Made by a program: the position numbers and the translations under genes. A model generated the notes under the pieces. That model worked only from the letters and a program-made list of their open reading frames with translations, did no database searches and was not told the DNA's origin. From assembly GCA_946122785.1 (NCBI GenBank), contig CAMGYJ010000005.1, forward strand, positions 83,570,547-83,634,546: 64,000 bases of DNA, read 5' to 3'. Positions 21,869 through 33,693 of this stretch are shown one piece after another. Source of the stretch: Linum tenue. Lineage: Eukaryota; Streptophyta; Magnoliopsida; Malpighiales; Linaceae. The first letter of the stretch is position 1. Every line of letters starts with the position of its first letter.

Positions 21869-21897
21869 CTAGTTTTTTGGCCCGCGCTTCGCCGCGG
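21869..21897 (-). mobile_element. Helitron-like 3' terminus
   Basis: On the minus strand the sequence reads hairpin CCGCGGCGAAGCGCGG, then GCCAAAAAA and CTAG, followed by T. This matches the Helitron 3' signature of a GC-rich hairpin about 10 nt before CTRR, with insertion between A and T. The element would extend to the right; its 5' end was not located. Confidence 0.5.
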
Positions 21898-22249
21898 TAG
21901 GAAACTAATGATTTAGTTTAAATCAAATAATTCGCAAAATTATTCAGATAAGATACATATGTGAGGTTCACGTAATGTCTTAATAATTATGAATAACATA
22001 TGTCATTTGTTGGTTTAAGTCAACTATTTCTACATACGGTTTACGTAGTGTTTAATAATTATGAAAAACTATTAGTACCATCTAGCTCAGGACACGAACG
22101 ATGATATTTGTTGTGTGGGGTTGATTCATGAACTGTTCATCTTATCTTTTCATGATGAGTTCATTATGGAAAACTTACATATTATTTTTTTTAATTAACA
22201 AATATAAAATGATTATTGTCCATACACTTTACGCATTGTTTAAATCATT

Positions 22250-23240
22250 AAGGAAATTCATATAAAAGTATAGAACGTTATTACATAAATCTTTCGTAAT
22301 ATGTGGTATAATAATAAAAATAAAAGTTTAGAAAGTAACAGATGATAAACTGTTATGTGAAAGTTAACTAATCAAAAGCTTATGGTAAATTGGATGTAGG
22401 AGATTAAGAACGGTATAGAACATAGTTACATAAATTATTTATAATGTGTTGTCTAATGATAATATCAAATTTAAGAAAATAACTTATAATTAAATAGTGT
22501 TACCTAAAAAATAGCAAACATTTAAAAAGTTATAGAATAGTGTTACATAAACATTTAATAATGGGTGATCTAATAATATATCTCCATAAGCTTTACATAT
22601 TGCATTTTAATGTACTTAACTGTTATAGAAAAGTGTTACATAAATATTTCATAATGTGTGGTCTAAGAAAAAAATAATTTACATAAAGCACTACGTGTAA
22701 CATATTAATGTACTTAAAGTATATACAACAGTGTTATATAAATCTTTCGTAATGTGTATAACAAAAAAAAATTACGAAAAGTACTACGTATATTTAAAAA
22801 TAGCTAATATTGCAAAACATTTTAAAAGGTGTAGAATAATGTTACGTAAATATTTCATAATATACTATCTAATAATAAAATCAAGGTAGGAAAATTTACA
22901 TTGGATTAAAATGTTAAAATAATTGATGTGTAATTCATACCTAATACGTTTGTTTAATTGATATATAAGAAATATCTAACTCTCCATAAGTTTTACGTAA
23001 TACATTTGTAATGCACGTAACTATAATATAACAATTTAATTGATACATAAGAAATATCTCTCTCCATAAATTTTACGTAAATATTAATGTATCGTGTTAA
23101 ATAAATATTTTGTAATGTGTGATCTAATAACATAATCAATGTATCGAACTGTAATTGTGATCTAATAACATAATCAATGTATCGAACTGTTAGTGTTACA
23201 CAAATATTTCGTAATGTGTGATCTAATAATACAATCAAGT
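22250..23240. repeat. Irregular direct repeats of a roughly 45-bp AT-rich motif
   Basis: The core GTGTTACATAAATATTTC followed by TAATGTGTGATCTAATAA recurs at least eight times with variable spacing and 10-25% differences, for example near 22626, 22730, 23092 and 23192. It lies between two Helitron-like 3' ends and is probably the interior of such an element. No coding capacity. Confidence 0.55.
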
Positions 23241-23271
23241 GACAAAAAATATTACATTTGAATAAAATAAT

Positions 23272-23393
23272 ATATTTATATTTGCTAATCTAAATAAAGA
23301 AATTGTTTGGCCGCCCAAATTTCAATGGTTTTATATTTATATTTGCTAATCTAAATAAAGAAATTGTTTGGCCGCCCAACTTCCAATGGTTTA
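23272..23393. repeat. 61-bp tandem duplication
   Basis: Two adjacent copies, nearly identical, each containing TTTGCTAATCTAAATAAAG and TTGTTTGGCCGCCCAA, with a period of 61 bp. The close match points to a recent duplication. Confidence 0.7.
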
Positions 23394-23707
23394 CGGCAAA
23401 TTATAATGGACATGCCTACAGGTAATATTACCCTTGTGAACAGTGAAATGTGAAATTGTAAGCGACATTTTCGTAAGGAACAGTGTTCCAACTTTTTAAT
23501 TAATTGCGTCTTTAATTAATTAATTAATAATTAATAATTAGCTTTTCTGTATGACTTCAGTTATGTTGTGTAAATGACCTTTTACTAACCTTTTCTTTTT
23601 CTCTTCCTTTTCAGCCGACAATATGCAATGGAAACCGCCAAAACAATGGCCGCTCCGCCAATAGAGGTGAAAACAATAGCTAACAGTCCTTTTAACTTAT
23701 TCCTGTA

Positions 23708-25392
23708 CTAGTGTGAGCCCCGGCCAATTGGCCGGAGGAAGGTGAGATATGAAATTTGATAATGTAATAGGGTGTATAGTTTATTGTTGTATAGTTTTTT
23801 TTGGAAACACGTGATAAAATTAATGAATTTTAGCAGGAAAGAGACATGAATGATGCAACGAATCAAAAATCGGCCTTATGAACCAAAATCAAGTACCTGT
23901 TACCTTGTTAAATAATATTGTTTCTGGTAATATGATGAGGTGGAGTAAGTTTTATAGAAACCAATTCCAGAAAATCGAATAAAAATCGCCTATCCCGTCG
24001 GTTTTCGGGAAATGAGCATCTCACAATCTTTGCTAGCTTTTACTCGGCCCGTTGGCCGATTAATTTGCTTTATAAAACTTTCATCTTGTCATCATTGTGC
24101 TTTCTGATTTTTGTTAGGCCATGATAAAATCTAAGGAAATCAAGAACGAACAACACGATTTGGGATAGGAACCGCCGTTGTCGTATCCCTAGAAAATGGT
24201 GGTAAACACGGACTCACCTGCCAAACTGGTTTGGATTGAGATTTTTATCGGGTATCAGGAAACCATGTGATTATAAATTAGACTTGATCAAAACGGGCCA
24301 AAACTTGAAATTCAGCCTGTTTGATCGACCCATGCCAAATTCTAATTATTCTTTACTTTTAAATTTTCTTTTTGAAAAATAAAAAATAGTGAAAGAAAAG
24401 AGATGACTTCAATTCGCCATTTGCACATCACTTATTCGGGAATAAAATCATAGAAATTCAAAAGGAACTGAAAATGTTTAGGAATGTTTAAAATAACCAC
24501 ATAGATCTTTCTGTTTAGTTTTTTACTAACAAATATCAAACGACTCCCTATAAAATACACTATAACTTGATCATTATGATATCAAATAATTATATAATAT
24601 ATATTTGAAATGATAGAAATTAGACTAATTGGGTTGGTCGAGGTTGATCATTGAATAACTTTAAAATACATTATATTTTAGCCACTAAGATATAAAATAA
24701 TAGCATAATATATATTATGCCAGAGAAAATAGCTTGTTTTAAAATGTCAAACCAATGATGTTCATTTGTTTTACTTGATGGTCAAATCCCGTGTAGGTCA
24801 GGCCCATTCAACTCTTTTATTTTATGGTTAGCGGTTAGCCCATTAGATACCATGCACTAGTTTATTGTTAAATTATTTATTTATTATTATTATTTTTTAT
24901 TTTTGATGAATAAATTATTTTATTTTATTTTTAGCAATAAAAAGAAGTATTAGTTTTGCCTTTTCATATATATTTTATCACCGCGGAGAAATAAAAGGAA
25001 TTTAAGAAAAAAATTGACACTCCTTGACCCGTTCAAATCCGCATGTGTACGGTAAGTTGGCCCGTTCCACAGAGGAAAGAGAGAAAAATTGACACTCCCT
25101 ATTCTACCTTTCCTACAAACGCTCATGGAGCAGGAAATTTGAAATGGGGGAAGAGTTTTTTCCTCCCTGCTGTTGTATGTTTTTAATTTAAAAAGATACA
25201 ACAAATGTACTTAGTGTGATTGGTTATGATCCTTACTTTTCTTTAAAATGGTCATGGTTCGAATCTCAGTACGTGTCTTTTTAATGAATAAAAAAAAAGT
25301 AATTGTGAAGACCAAAATGTCCTTCCTACTTTCACTCTCGTTGCAGGAAATTTGAAATGGGGCTCCCGTTTTTCCCTTCGGCGTATTATAAG
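23708..25392 (-). mobile_element. Putative non-autonomous Helitron A
   Basis: The minus-strand 3' end is the perfect palindrome CCGGCCAATTGGCCGG (23720-23735), then GGCTCACA and CTAG, with T next. The right part (25178-25390) is about 80-90% similar by eye to 29636-29864 of the next element, consistent with a shared Helitron 5' end. No Rep/helicase gene and no captured gene were recognised. The exact 5' TC is not clear. Confidence 0.5.
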
Positions 25393-25396
25393 TATA

Positions 25397-28300
25397 CTAG
25401 CTTATTACCCGGCCCGTTGGCCGGATTACTGTATGTTACCCACTTGTGGAATGGGAGAGAAAGCAAGTGAGAGTGAAGGGATTGGGATTTCACTTGATTA
25501 GGACCGACCCACTAATCGAATTCTTCCCGACCCGCCCCAACCTACAGGGTCAGAAAGAGTCAATAAGAAAATACGAACGGGGAGGATTAGTCATATATCT
25601 TGACTCTTCAGAAGTGGGTCAAACAGGATCAAGGTTGGGTGAGGGCAATTTTTAGCGCTAAGCAGAGTTCTGGGTTGAATACCTTTACTTAGGCCTAGAA
25701 ATTGGTGCTGATGCAGACTGCAGTTTTTATTATACCATCATCAATCATCATTGAATTAGTCCTGGGCATCCCTCCCCGTTGTCGGTCTGAATTCTAATGA
25801 TGGCTTCATTCCTTGCACCAGCCATATCAGCGAGTTGCCATCTCGAGCATGATTTGCCTATGTACAAATAATACAATTAGAGTATGAAAATGAATTCAAT
25901 GAAAAGGAAAAGAGAATTCTATCACATGCCAATAAATACACACATAATAGTTGAAGCTAAGTGAAAGTCATTACTCGCACATCAATTCTCAAAAATTACA
26001 GACTAAACATTGGCTAGAATGGCACTGAAACTACCAAGAATCATGGACGAAACAACTTGTCAAATTAAATAATCCTTATACTGAAACTACCTTCTAACTT
26101 GAAATAAGACATGATCACAGTTCATAGCTCTCTTCTCACTATGAATTGGTTCCAGCTCGTCCTTATCACTGCCTCTCAAGCTCATTTCAAACAGAATAGA
26201 GACCGTTATGTAAGATAACCATTTCTTACTGATCATAATTCCTTTCTTCACTCCATTTTTGTCGGAGAAAAGAGTTATCCCCCTCTCCTGCATTTCCCTT
26301 TCCCCCTCTCTTCTCCCTCTTCTTCACAAACCGATCCCTAAACCAGCAACAACAACACAAAAATAGCCTTCGCCTCTCCCGTCTCCATCTATTGAACGCG
26401 TTGGTGGCAAGACAGGACTGCAGAAGCAAAATTTTCTAAAATCAAACTAAATTTTTTGAAGCAGACTCAACCACGAAAAAAGAGTAAAGCAACAATGCAG
26501 TAGAACCCTAAATTTAACTACAATCAAGCACATATCAACAAGATTTTCGATTTGTCTGAGAGTTAACTACACGGAGAGAACAATTGATGCATAATTGAAA
26601 TGCTCCAAGCAAGTTGAAGGCAAACCATAACTTTAGAATTTGGTCATTATAATAACCTTCAAGTATTGATGCTTCTAAGAACTATCATGTCCAACCCCCA
26701 CTTATACAACTACGTAGCCATAGTAATTAGTTGTATAATGAGAAATATTACAAAGAAAACTACATAAACAACCAATGTAAGTAAATATTAAAACTAACAA
26801 CTGATAAAACTTAAAATCTCTCTATTAGTATAAATGTATCTATTAGTAACTACTATGCAATCGAGTATATATGATTTTTAGGCACTGAATAAGAAAAGTA
26901 TAGATGGCTCACAAATGAAGACGTAGCAACTGAAGGTAGCACACAAAAACCAAAAATAGAAAAAGAGATAAGAAAAAAGGCGAGAAAAAGTCAAACAAAG
27001 AAAAAGCCCACATAGGAATACCTCGCTAGCTTTAGGGACTCTCTGCCACAACAAACAACCTTCTTAAAAATCTAACACCCTGAGACATCAAACAAACCTC
27101 CCAGGCTCCCACGACACTAATGTATGGCATTCCTATTGTCCAATAGGTTTACCCAATTTAGACTTCTAAATAAATGGACTTTTCACCATTAAACCAAAAC
27201 TCACAATCATTAACAGTTAATGCAAAGACATACATTTCTGAGGCCAATCACAGCATTTAAGCATAATTTTTAGTTGAAAAGAACAACTAAGTATTTAGCT
27301 AAATGATATAGTAGCATGGACACAATCTGCTACCTACTAATGATATAAACGTGTACCGGTACCATCGTTGTATCCTGACTTGCCATTTGCAACGGGCACT
27401 TTGAAAGACAGCTGCATTTTAGAGAATAAACACCCATAAGGGCGTTACGAAACCAAGCTTAATCCAAAATCTTCATATTCCACTTCGAAGACTCCATTTT
27501 TAAAAATAAGAGAGTTTAACATGTCAAATCACTCATTTGAAAAATCTCAAACAACTATTAATCAATGCAATACAATGGCACGTTCCAAATTATGTACTTG
27601 TAGGAATAATCCCAAATAATTATCAATTAATGCCCCAACTACCTAATGTGCATAATAGCCCTGGAGCTGTGCTGTTGTTTGCGTTGGTCTACCTTCAAAC
27701 ATAACATAGTTGCATCACGAACCAAAGCAATTAAGCAAAAATCTTCATATTCCAAGTAGTGACTCAATTCAATTTGGCCAACGCTTTATACATATTGTTT
27801 ACCCCTGGACCTGTTGCACTTGCGCCTTCATATCTTCGTGAACACAATACAATTGCGGAGAGGAGGCTGTCAACGGAATAAAAATTGTTAATTAAGTGAA
27901 TCACCATACAACTAAACAAACGCGCTCTTCTTGATTAGCTATCAAAATAGTGGGGGTCGCTACAATCCATCGGTTGCTCCCTCTGCGCCTAAGTTGTAGA
28001 TATTAGGTTTCAGTGAGAACTTTGAGTACATGAGGAGATATTTTGTAGTGGAGGAGATGACCCGGCGAGTAGAATAGGAAGATTTGGAGAGGCTGCGATG
28101 GGCAAAGCAGTTAAAATCGAGATTTTACCTAAAATCGAAAACTGGGGTAAAATCAAAATTGTATAATCGAATCGTAAAATCGTAGGATTTTAAGTACCAT
28201 ATAGAACATAGCATATAAGAATATTAATAAGGTAAATTATTAATATCACAAAGACACATAGCATTTAAAATGATAATTCAGAAGATTTTTTTTCCATAAG

Positions 28301-29866
28301 ATAATTCTCAAGATTAATGTTCCAAAATCACTATTTTAATTGTTATTTAATGTGTAACTCAAAATAATTCATGATGAAGGGATATAGTTCATGGGTTTGG
28401 CTCTTATTTTCATGTTATGTCTAGGTTGTTTAACTGAAAGTAATATTTCGACATTGTCTACTAAGTATGATTTAAAACTAAAAATAATTGAACTCCAATA
28501 AAATAAGTAATGTTAGTGGCTTGGTACAAATATATTCATTAATAAATTAATTAGTTAATAATGATGTTAAGTTCTTACATACTTCCAATATTAGGACAGG
28601 TGTTTTACCAATAAGTTAAATGGGGTGAAGGGAAAGAGATTAACCGAACCCTAATTTGGTTATTTTTATTATTTTTGAATATTTTTCTAATAGAAAAATA
28701 TCTGAGAAGATTACATTGCCCTTTCCGCTGAAACAGTTATACTTATTTTAAATTGGCTCAAACCACCTATTTTGTTCTCTTACGATCAAAATCCTGATTT
28801 TGGTACTATTTTACGATTTTAATGATTTTAGTCCCGATTTTAAACGATTTTAAGGTCCACCGATTTTATAGTAAAATCAAGATCGGAATCCCTAAGTAAA
28901 ATCCTAAAATCCTACGATTTTACGATCAAAATCCCGAATTTGACTGCATTGGCGATGGGTGCACGATTAGTGGGCCAAATAACAGTTTGGGCCCGTTTAA
29001 ATGAAAACATATTTTTACTTTCATGCTCAACAGACCGACCGCACTGACATCTTCTAAATTTACCCTTAAAAAATTGCTCTGTACGCATCAAATTTGAAAT
29101 GGAATCCCTCTTTTCTCATTTCACATTTATATGATGTGTAGATTGTGATAAGTGTAGATGTAGACCTGTCATTGTCCTATAAATTCATTAACACGCCAAA
29201 AAGTGGTGAAATGAGCCACCCTATTAAACACAATCTTGTATAATGATCATTGAATCCAATCATGCCAGATTATGAAGAAGTTTAAAATGTAGCGGTTATC
29301 CCGACTAAAACATTAAAAGAACCAGTCTCATATAGTTTGCACAAAGATATAATTTCTCCATAGTAATTCTGAAAAATAATATTAATTTAAGAAGTCGATA
29401 TTGCTTCTACATGTTTAATATTGCAATTCGATATGCAATATTCGAACCAGTGATATTTGGGCTGCAATTTTAGGGTTATTGTATATTTATAAAATAGATA
29501 GAAATTTAAATTAAGTATTAAACTACAACTAAAATAATCAAAGTATTAAAACACCAAATAAGTACTTACGGGAGATTCAGTGGCCAACTAATCGTTAAAA
29601 AAGTCATATGATTTTCATAATTTAGGTTCGTGTATGTTTGAATTTAAATAGATACAATAAATACACTTAGTGTGATTGGTTATGATCCTTGCTTGCCTTT
29701 AAAGAGACCAAGGTTCAAATCCCAGTGCATGCCTTTTTTATGAATAAATAAATAAGAAAATAAGCAATTGTGAAGACCAAAATGTCCTTCCTATAATCAC
29801 TCTCGTTGCAGGAAATTTGAAATGGAGCAACAGTTTTCATCATTCGGCTTTTATTTATTATCTAGA
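25397..29866 (-). mobile_element. Putative non-autonomous Helitron B
   Basis: The minus-strand 3' end has hairpin CCGGCCAACGGGCCGG (25409-25424), GTAATAAG and CTAG (25397-25400), with T next. The 5' end reads TCTAGATAATAAATAAAAGC, preceded by A, at about 29866. It abuts element A almost base to base. The interior of about 4.4 kb is AT-rich; 25446-26430 contains short open stretches that I could not assign. A hAT-type MITE is inserted at 28103-28951. No Rep/helicase protein was seen. Confidence 0.5.
28103..28951. mobile_element. hAT-type element, same family as 13554-15646
   Basis: Ends CAAAGCAGTTAAAATCG and ATTTGACTGCATTG, with perfect 8-bp duplications GCGATGGG at 28095-28102 and 28952-28959. 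The body is filled with AAAATCGTAAAATC-like repeats. 849 bp and non-coding. Confidence 0.8.
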
Positions 29867-32067
29867 TTAGATTGAACTGAATCACAATAATGAAGTTAAT
29901 GTTAACATTCACTAGCACGAACAAATATAATGTAATCCGTATTCACCAGCAATCCGAGTCTACATTAACAAATCACATTAACTGGTATTTTTTGAGTTCT
30001 AAACTACCTAATTATGTGGGATTCCCCTGTTGTGATCAAGTTTAGTTGGTTTAGTGGTGAAATTTTTGGTGGCTTAATTACTACTATATAATTGGCCCGC
30101 ATTTCGCTGCGGTTTATCTAAAAATGTATATGTTAATTAGAATTGAAAAACACTTTAATTTAAATGAAAGTTGGTGATATTAGAACACGAAATAAGCTTT
30201 TCAATAATCGTTCACCTTTGGGATACGAATTTAGTTTTTTATTCAATAATTTTTTTTCAAATTTTCAGACACGCATTACAAAATATATAATAACGAAATC
30301 AAGTAATGATGGCCATCCAATCTCGATTGAACCAAATCTAATGATATTTAACAAATAGTTTTTTTTTTAAAAATATTTAATATACAGTTAGGTGGTAAGT
30401 CATTGTGCGTGTGTGTAAATTTCTATATGTAATGACCTTTAAACTTGGATAACGAACATACCATAATTGATTTGGCAATAACAAAGTCTACTAATGAAGT
30501 ATAAGATAAGTTCTTGCGTGAGGTCGTGCGAATAGTGGTCAGGCTAATTTAGCTACTTTCATTCATTAGTAGTATTTTTTGTTTTGACAGTGGTTGGTTA
30601 GGGGTAATCGAAAGTTAATGGGCATATTAATTCTCATTAAGAGATGAAAATACTTAGTTATTCCATGTAACCATGTCCATGTGCAAATTAGTTTTATCCC
30701 TAATTGATGAGTAGCGATTTAAGTTGATTAGTAATTAATCATTACTTGGAAAGTCAGATTCCAAGTTAGGGGTGGAATTGTAGAAGTTTGGTTTAACTGT
30801 TTGGGATCCATCAAATATCACACAAAATTTATCATTATTTGGTATTATCAATTCTTGAGTTAATTTTTTGGGTTTGTGATTGACATTGATTTTTAAGTAG
30901 TAATCAATATTTTAGATATGCAATTGGAATTGATATATACCAAGATATCGAGCATTCCAAAAAAAATTGACATTATATAATAAATGAAGGACACGATTAA
31001 TCCTTAATAACCAAATGTATAATTAACTATATGATTGTAAGGAATGACTAATTCTTATTGACTTGTGTGTATGCTCTATCTTAGAAGAATGAATTGCTTA
31101 ATTGTATTGATGAGTAATTATAGTTAAACTAAATTGAGATTTAGAGAATTATGAGTGATTTAATAATATTGAAGTATAAGTTTTGTACATATGATTGTAA
31201 TAAATGGTTAATTATTAGTTACTGATGTTTATGATAAAATACTTTAGAAGAGTGAATTATTTAGTTGTATTGATGAATGATTAAAGTGAAACTAAATTTA
31301 GATTTAGAGAATTATGAGTTATTTAATAACAGGGAAGTATAAGTTTAGTCAATTGAACATAATACCCCGTATTTATATACACAAAGAGGAAGTTTTCAAT
31401 ATCTCGTGTTCAATTCAAACAACCTTATTGTTTGTAATATGACGTTATTTAATTTAGTATTTGGTATATAACTCTTTGTTTACCTTGCTGATTTTGCGTC
31501 AAAAGACTTGTTGTGTTACACTTGCCCCTCCTAACCTAGTTTGTATGTTTGGGAGTATAAGCTGCTATACTAATATCATATCAAACTATTTCATATTGAG
31601 ATTGATTTGATCGATATGTAGCATTTGAGGTACCAATAAACTTATTTTTCCTAATCATATCAAAGTCCATGCACTGATTAATTACTAATGACATGTAAAA
31701 CTTGCAACTAAGTATAACATTTAATTAGTCACGAATCTACGGCAGAAAAATGTGGGAGAAGAAAAAAGTTCTTTAACATAAGTTCTAGTGAAAGATGAAA
31801 CTTTCCTAATCAACGTGGGTTAAAAAGAAAAAAAACTCATACGTGAGAAGGAAAAAAACTCAATTAAGGTAAGTTCTAACGAAAGGAGAAAACTTGCCTA
31901 ATCGATAGTTAGAAAAACGTGCATTATAGGAAAAAATAATTTTTAATATAAGTGTGAGTTAATCCTACGATACACCCTCACCCATCCCACTAGACCCTTT
32001 AAGCATACTTCGCAGGACGCAGCCACCCACAAAACGAATTTTGTCGAACATTCATATAAGCCGCTTG
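29867..32067. other. AT-rich repeat region with a possible Helitron end
   Basis: No gene recognised. A hairpin CCGCAGCGAAATGCGG on the minus strand at 30097-30112, followed by GGCCAATTATATAG, resembles a decayed Helitron 3' end lacking a clean CTAG. A diverged tandem duplication lies at 31031-31350. All longer frames are low-complexity and AT-driven. Confidence 0.4.
31031..31350. repeat. Diverged 160-bp tandem duplication
   Basis: Both copies (31031-31190 and 31191-31350) begin ATGATTGTAA and share GATTTAGAGAATTATGAGT and GAAGTATAAGTTT. The period is 160 bp, and the copies differ at many positions, so the duplication is old. Confidence 0.65.
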
Positions 32068-32072
32068 GGCGA

Positions 32073-32372
32073 TGTAAGGAAGTGGTTAAGTACCATACAC
32101 GGACCTGTATAAGATCCAGCATAACCTTCTCCCAACAACTCGAGTTATTGGGACCAATTGGTTCTTGACATGGTATCAGAGCTTGTTGTCTGTGAGGTCA
32201 CGTGTTCAAGTCCTCACGACCCCCAATATTAAACGTTGTCTTTCAAGCACATGGTATGGCGGGCCTTTGCAAACTTCAAGCCCATGAGTCGGCTTTCGTT
32301 TGAGGGGGTGTGTAAGGAAGTGGTTAAGTACCATACACGGACCTGTATAAGATCCAGCATAACCTTCTCCAA
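32073..32372 (+). mobile_element. TRIM-type miniature LTR retrotransposon
   Basis: Terminal direct repeats start TGTAAGGAAGTGGTTAAG at 32073 and 32311 and are identical for about 60 bp. Between them lie a primer-binding site TGGTATCAGAGC (32171-32182), complementary to the initiator Met tRNA end, and a polypurine-like TGAGGGGGTG directly before the second repeat. GGCGA flanks both ends (32068-32072 and 32373-32377), a 5-bp duplication. About 300 bp, no coding capacity. It depends on enzymes from other retrotransposons. Confidence 0.8.
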
Positions 32373-32423
32373 GGCGACTAGTCAAATTTGGTTTCGGTTT
32401 ACTTTGTTGCGAAACATTATTTC

Positions 32424-33060
32424 AAAAAGACACTTGGGAACATGATGCAGATGCTTACTCCTTTCCGAGTTAATTTGGGCTCCTGAAGCAGGAGGGAAAC
32501 AGAGTATATAGATAGAGAACAGAGTCCCTGGTCGATTCTAGTTGAAAATCCGCATGATTTATCATTACCTTCACACTGCCGATTGCCGCAGATGCAAATA
32601 GCGTCTCCAGAGTCGGCATAATTAACCTCCAACCCAGCTCTCAAAGCTGGTCCGAGCAACGACCCATTCCGCAGAGCAAACGCCGGAAATGGGGGCGGTA
32701 AACGAAGTGTTGCACCGAGCGAAGCATGCTGCTGACATCCGAGAGCGAAGTATAGTTGCAGTTGTAAAACAGGGTGAGATTTTCGGTGTTGGCGACGGTG
32801 AAGTTTGAGCTGGCGAGGGTGGCGTTTTGTACATCCCGGGTGCAGCCGGCGGTGTCGTGGAGGTCGGGACGGGACTCGTCGATGTGAAGGATTCTGTACT
32901 CGAGGAAGTTTATGGTAAGGAGTTGTCGAGGCAAGTGAGGTTGAAGCCCGGCGAGCCGCAGTAGTGAGGGCGCCGGCCGCCTGTGAATGGGAAATCGATG
33001 TCTGTCATGCTTGCCGCTGGAGGAGGACTCGTGGCAGCCGGAAAGATTGCCATCGGGAGG
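32424..33060 (-). pseudogene. Wall-associated-kinase-like extracellular (GUB_WAK) domain fragment
   Basis: On the minus strand IDFPFTGGRRPHYCGSPGF and NLTCLDN are followed, one frame over, by LLTINFLEYRILHIDES and later LFYNCNYTSL. A further shift leads to GLEVNYADSGDAICICGN. This is the Cys-rich galacturonan-binding domain of WAK-associated/LRK10L-type receptors. At least two frameshifts separate the pieces, and no membrane or kinase part follows, so this is a dead fragment. Intact relatives bind pectin at the cell wall. Confidence 0.6.
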
Positions 33061-33693
33061 TAACGATGACGATGTATAATAGGTAAATGTGAAGGTAAAC
33101 TTGGGAATTTTAAAAATTCATGAAAATATATGGGTAAAATCCCTTCATGGATTTATGGTATGTTAAAAATTCTACTTCAATATATGAGATTTACAAGTTC
33201 GTGGGGTCTACAGATTTGAATCCTAAATAAAATGCAAGCAAACGATAGATTTTCCTTAAATTCACGATGGAATCCAAATCCATCATCCAAATCCACAAAA
33301 CAAAAGACATCTAAGATATTCCTTCGTGTAGTAGCGTACTTAACTACTTCCAAGTTCCACGGAATCAGTCGAAAAAAGATCAAGGCACTACCAAAACACA
33401 CAAACATGCATCTTCTTTTCTTCAGATGCTTAAAACTGCTCAAATACCCCAGCCCAAATTGAAGCATTGATCTTTCCAAAGTACAACTCTAATTACTTGA
33501 TGTTTATGAATGGAACATAAATTAGGAGAAGAAAAAGAATTACACAGCTAAAATCGACGTGATATATATGCTACACTTGAGAGAAAGAAGCAACTGGTAC
33601 CGATTTCTTTTTCGCGCGCTAACCACAGCCCCAGGTTTAAGCCGTTTGGGGATCTTGCATTCGTAGATCCGTGCACCCAGAAAACATTTTCGG
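33061..33693. other. Downstream flank of the GAUT8-like gene
   Basis: AT-rich sequence between the WAK relic and the GAUT stop codon. It probably contains the GAUT 3' UTR. No separate gene was recognised. Confidence 0.45.

Noticed and set aside
25446..26429. Possible captured gene in Helitron B
   Set aside because: Some short open stretches look exon-like but none could be tied to a family or joined by splice sites.
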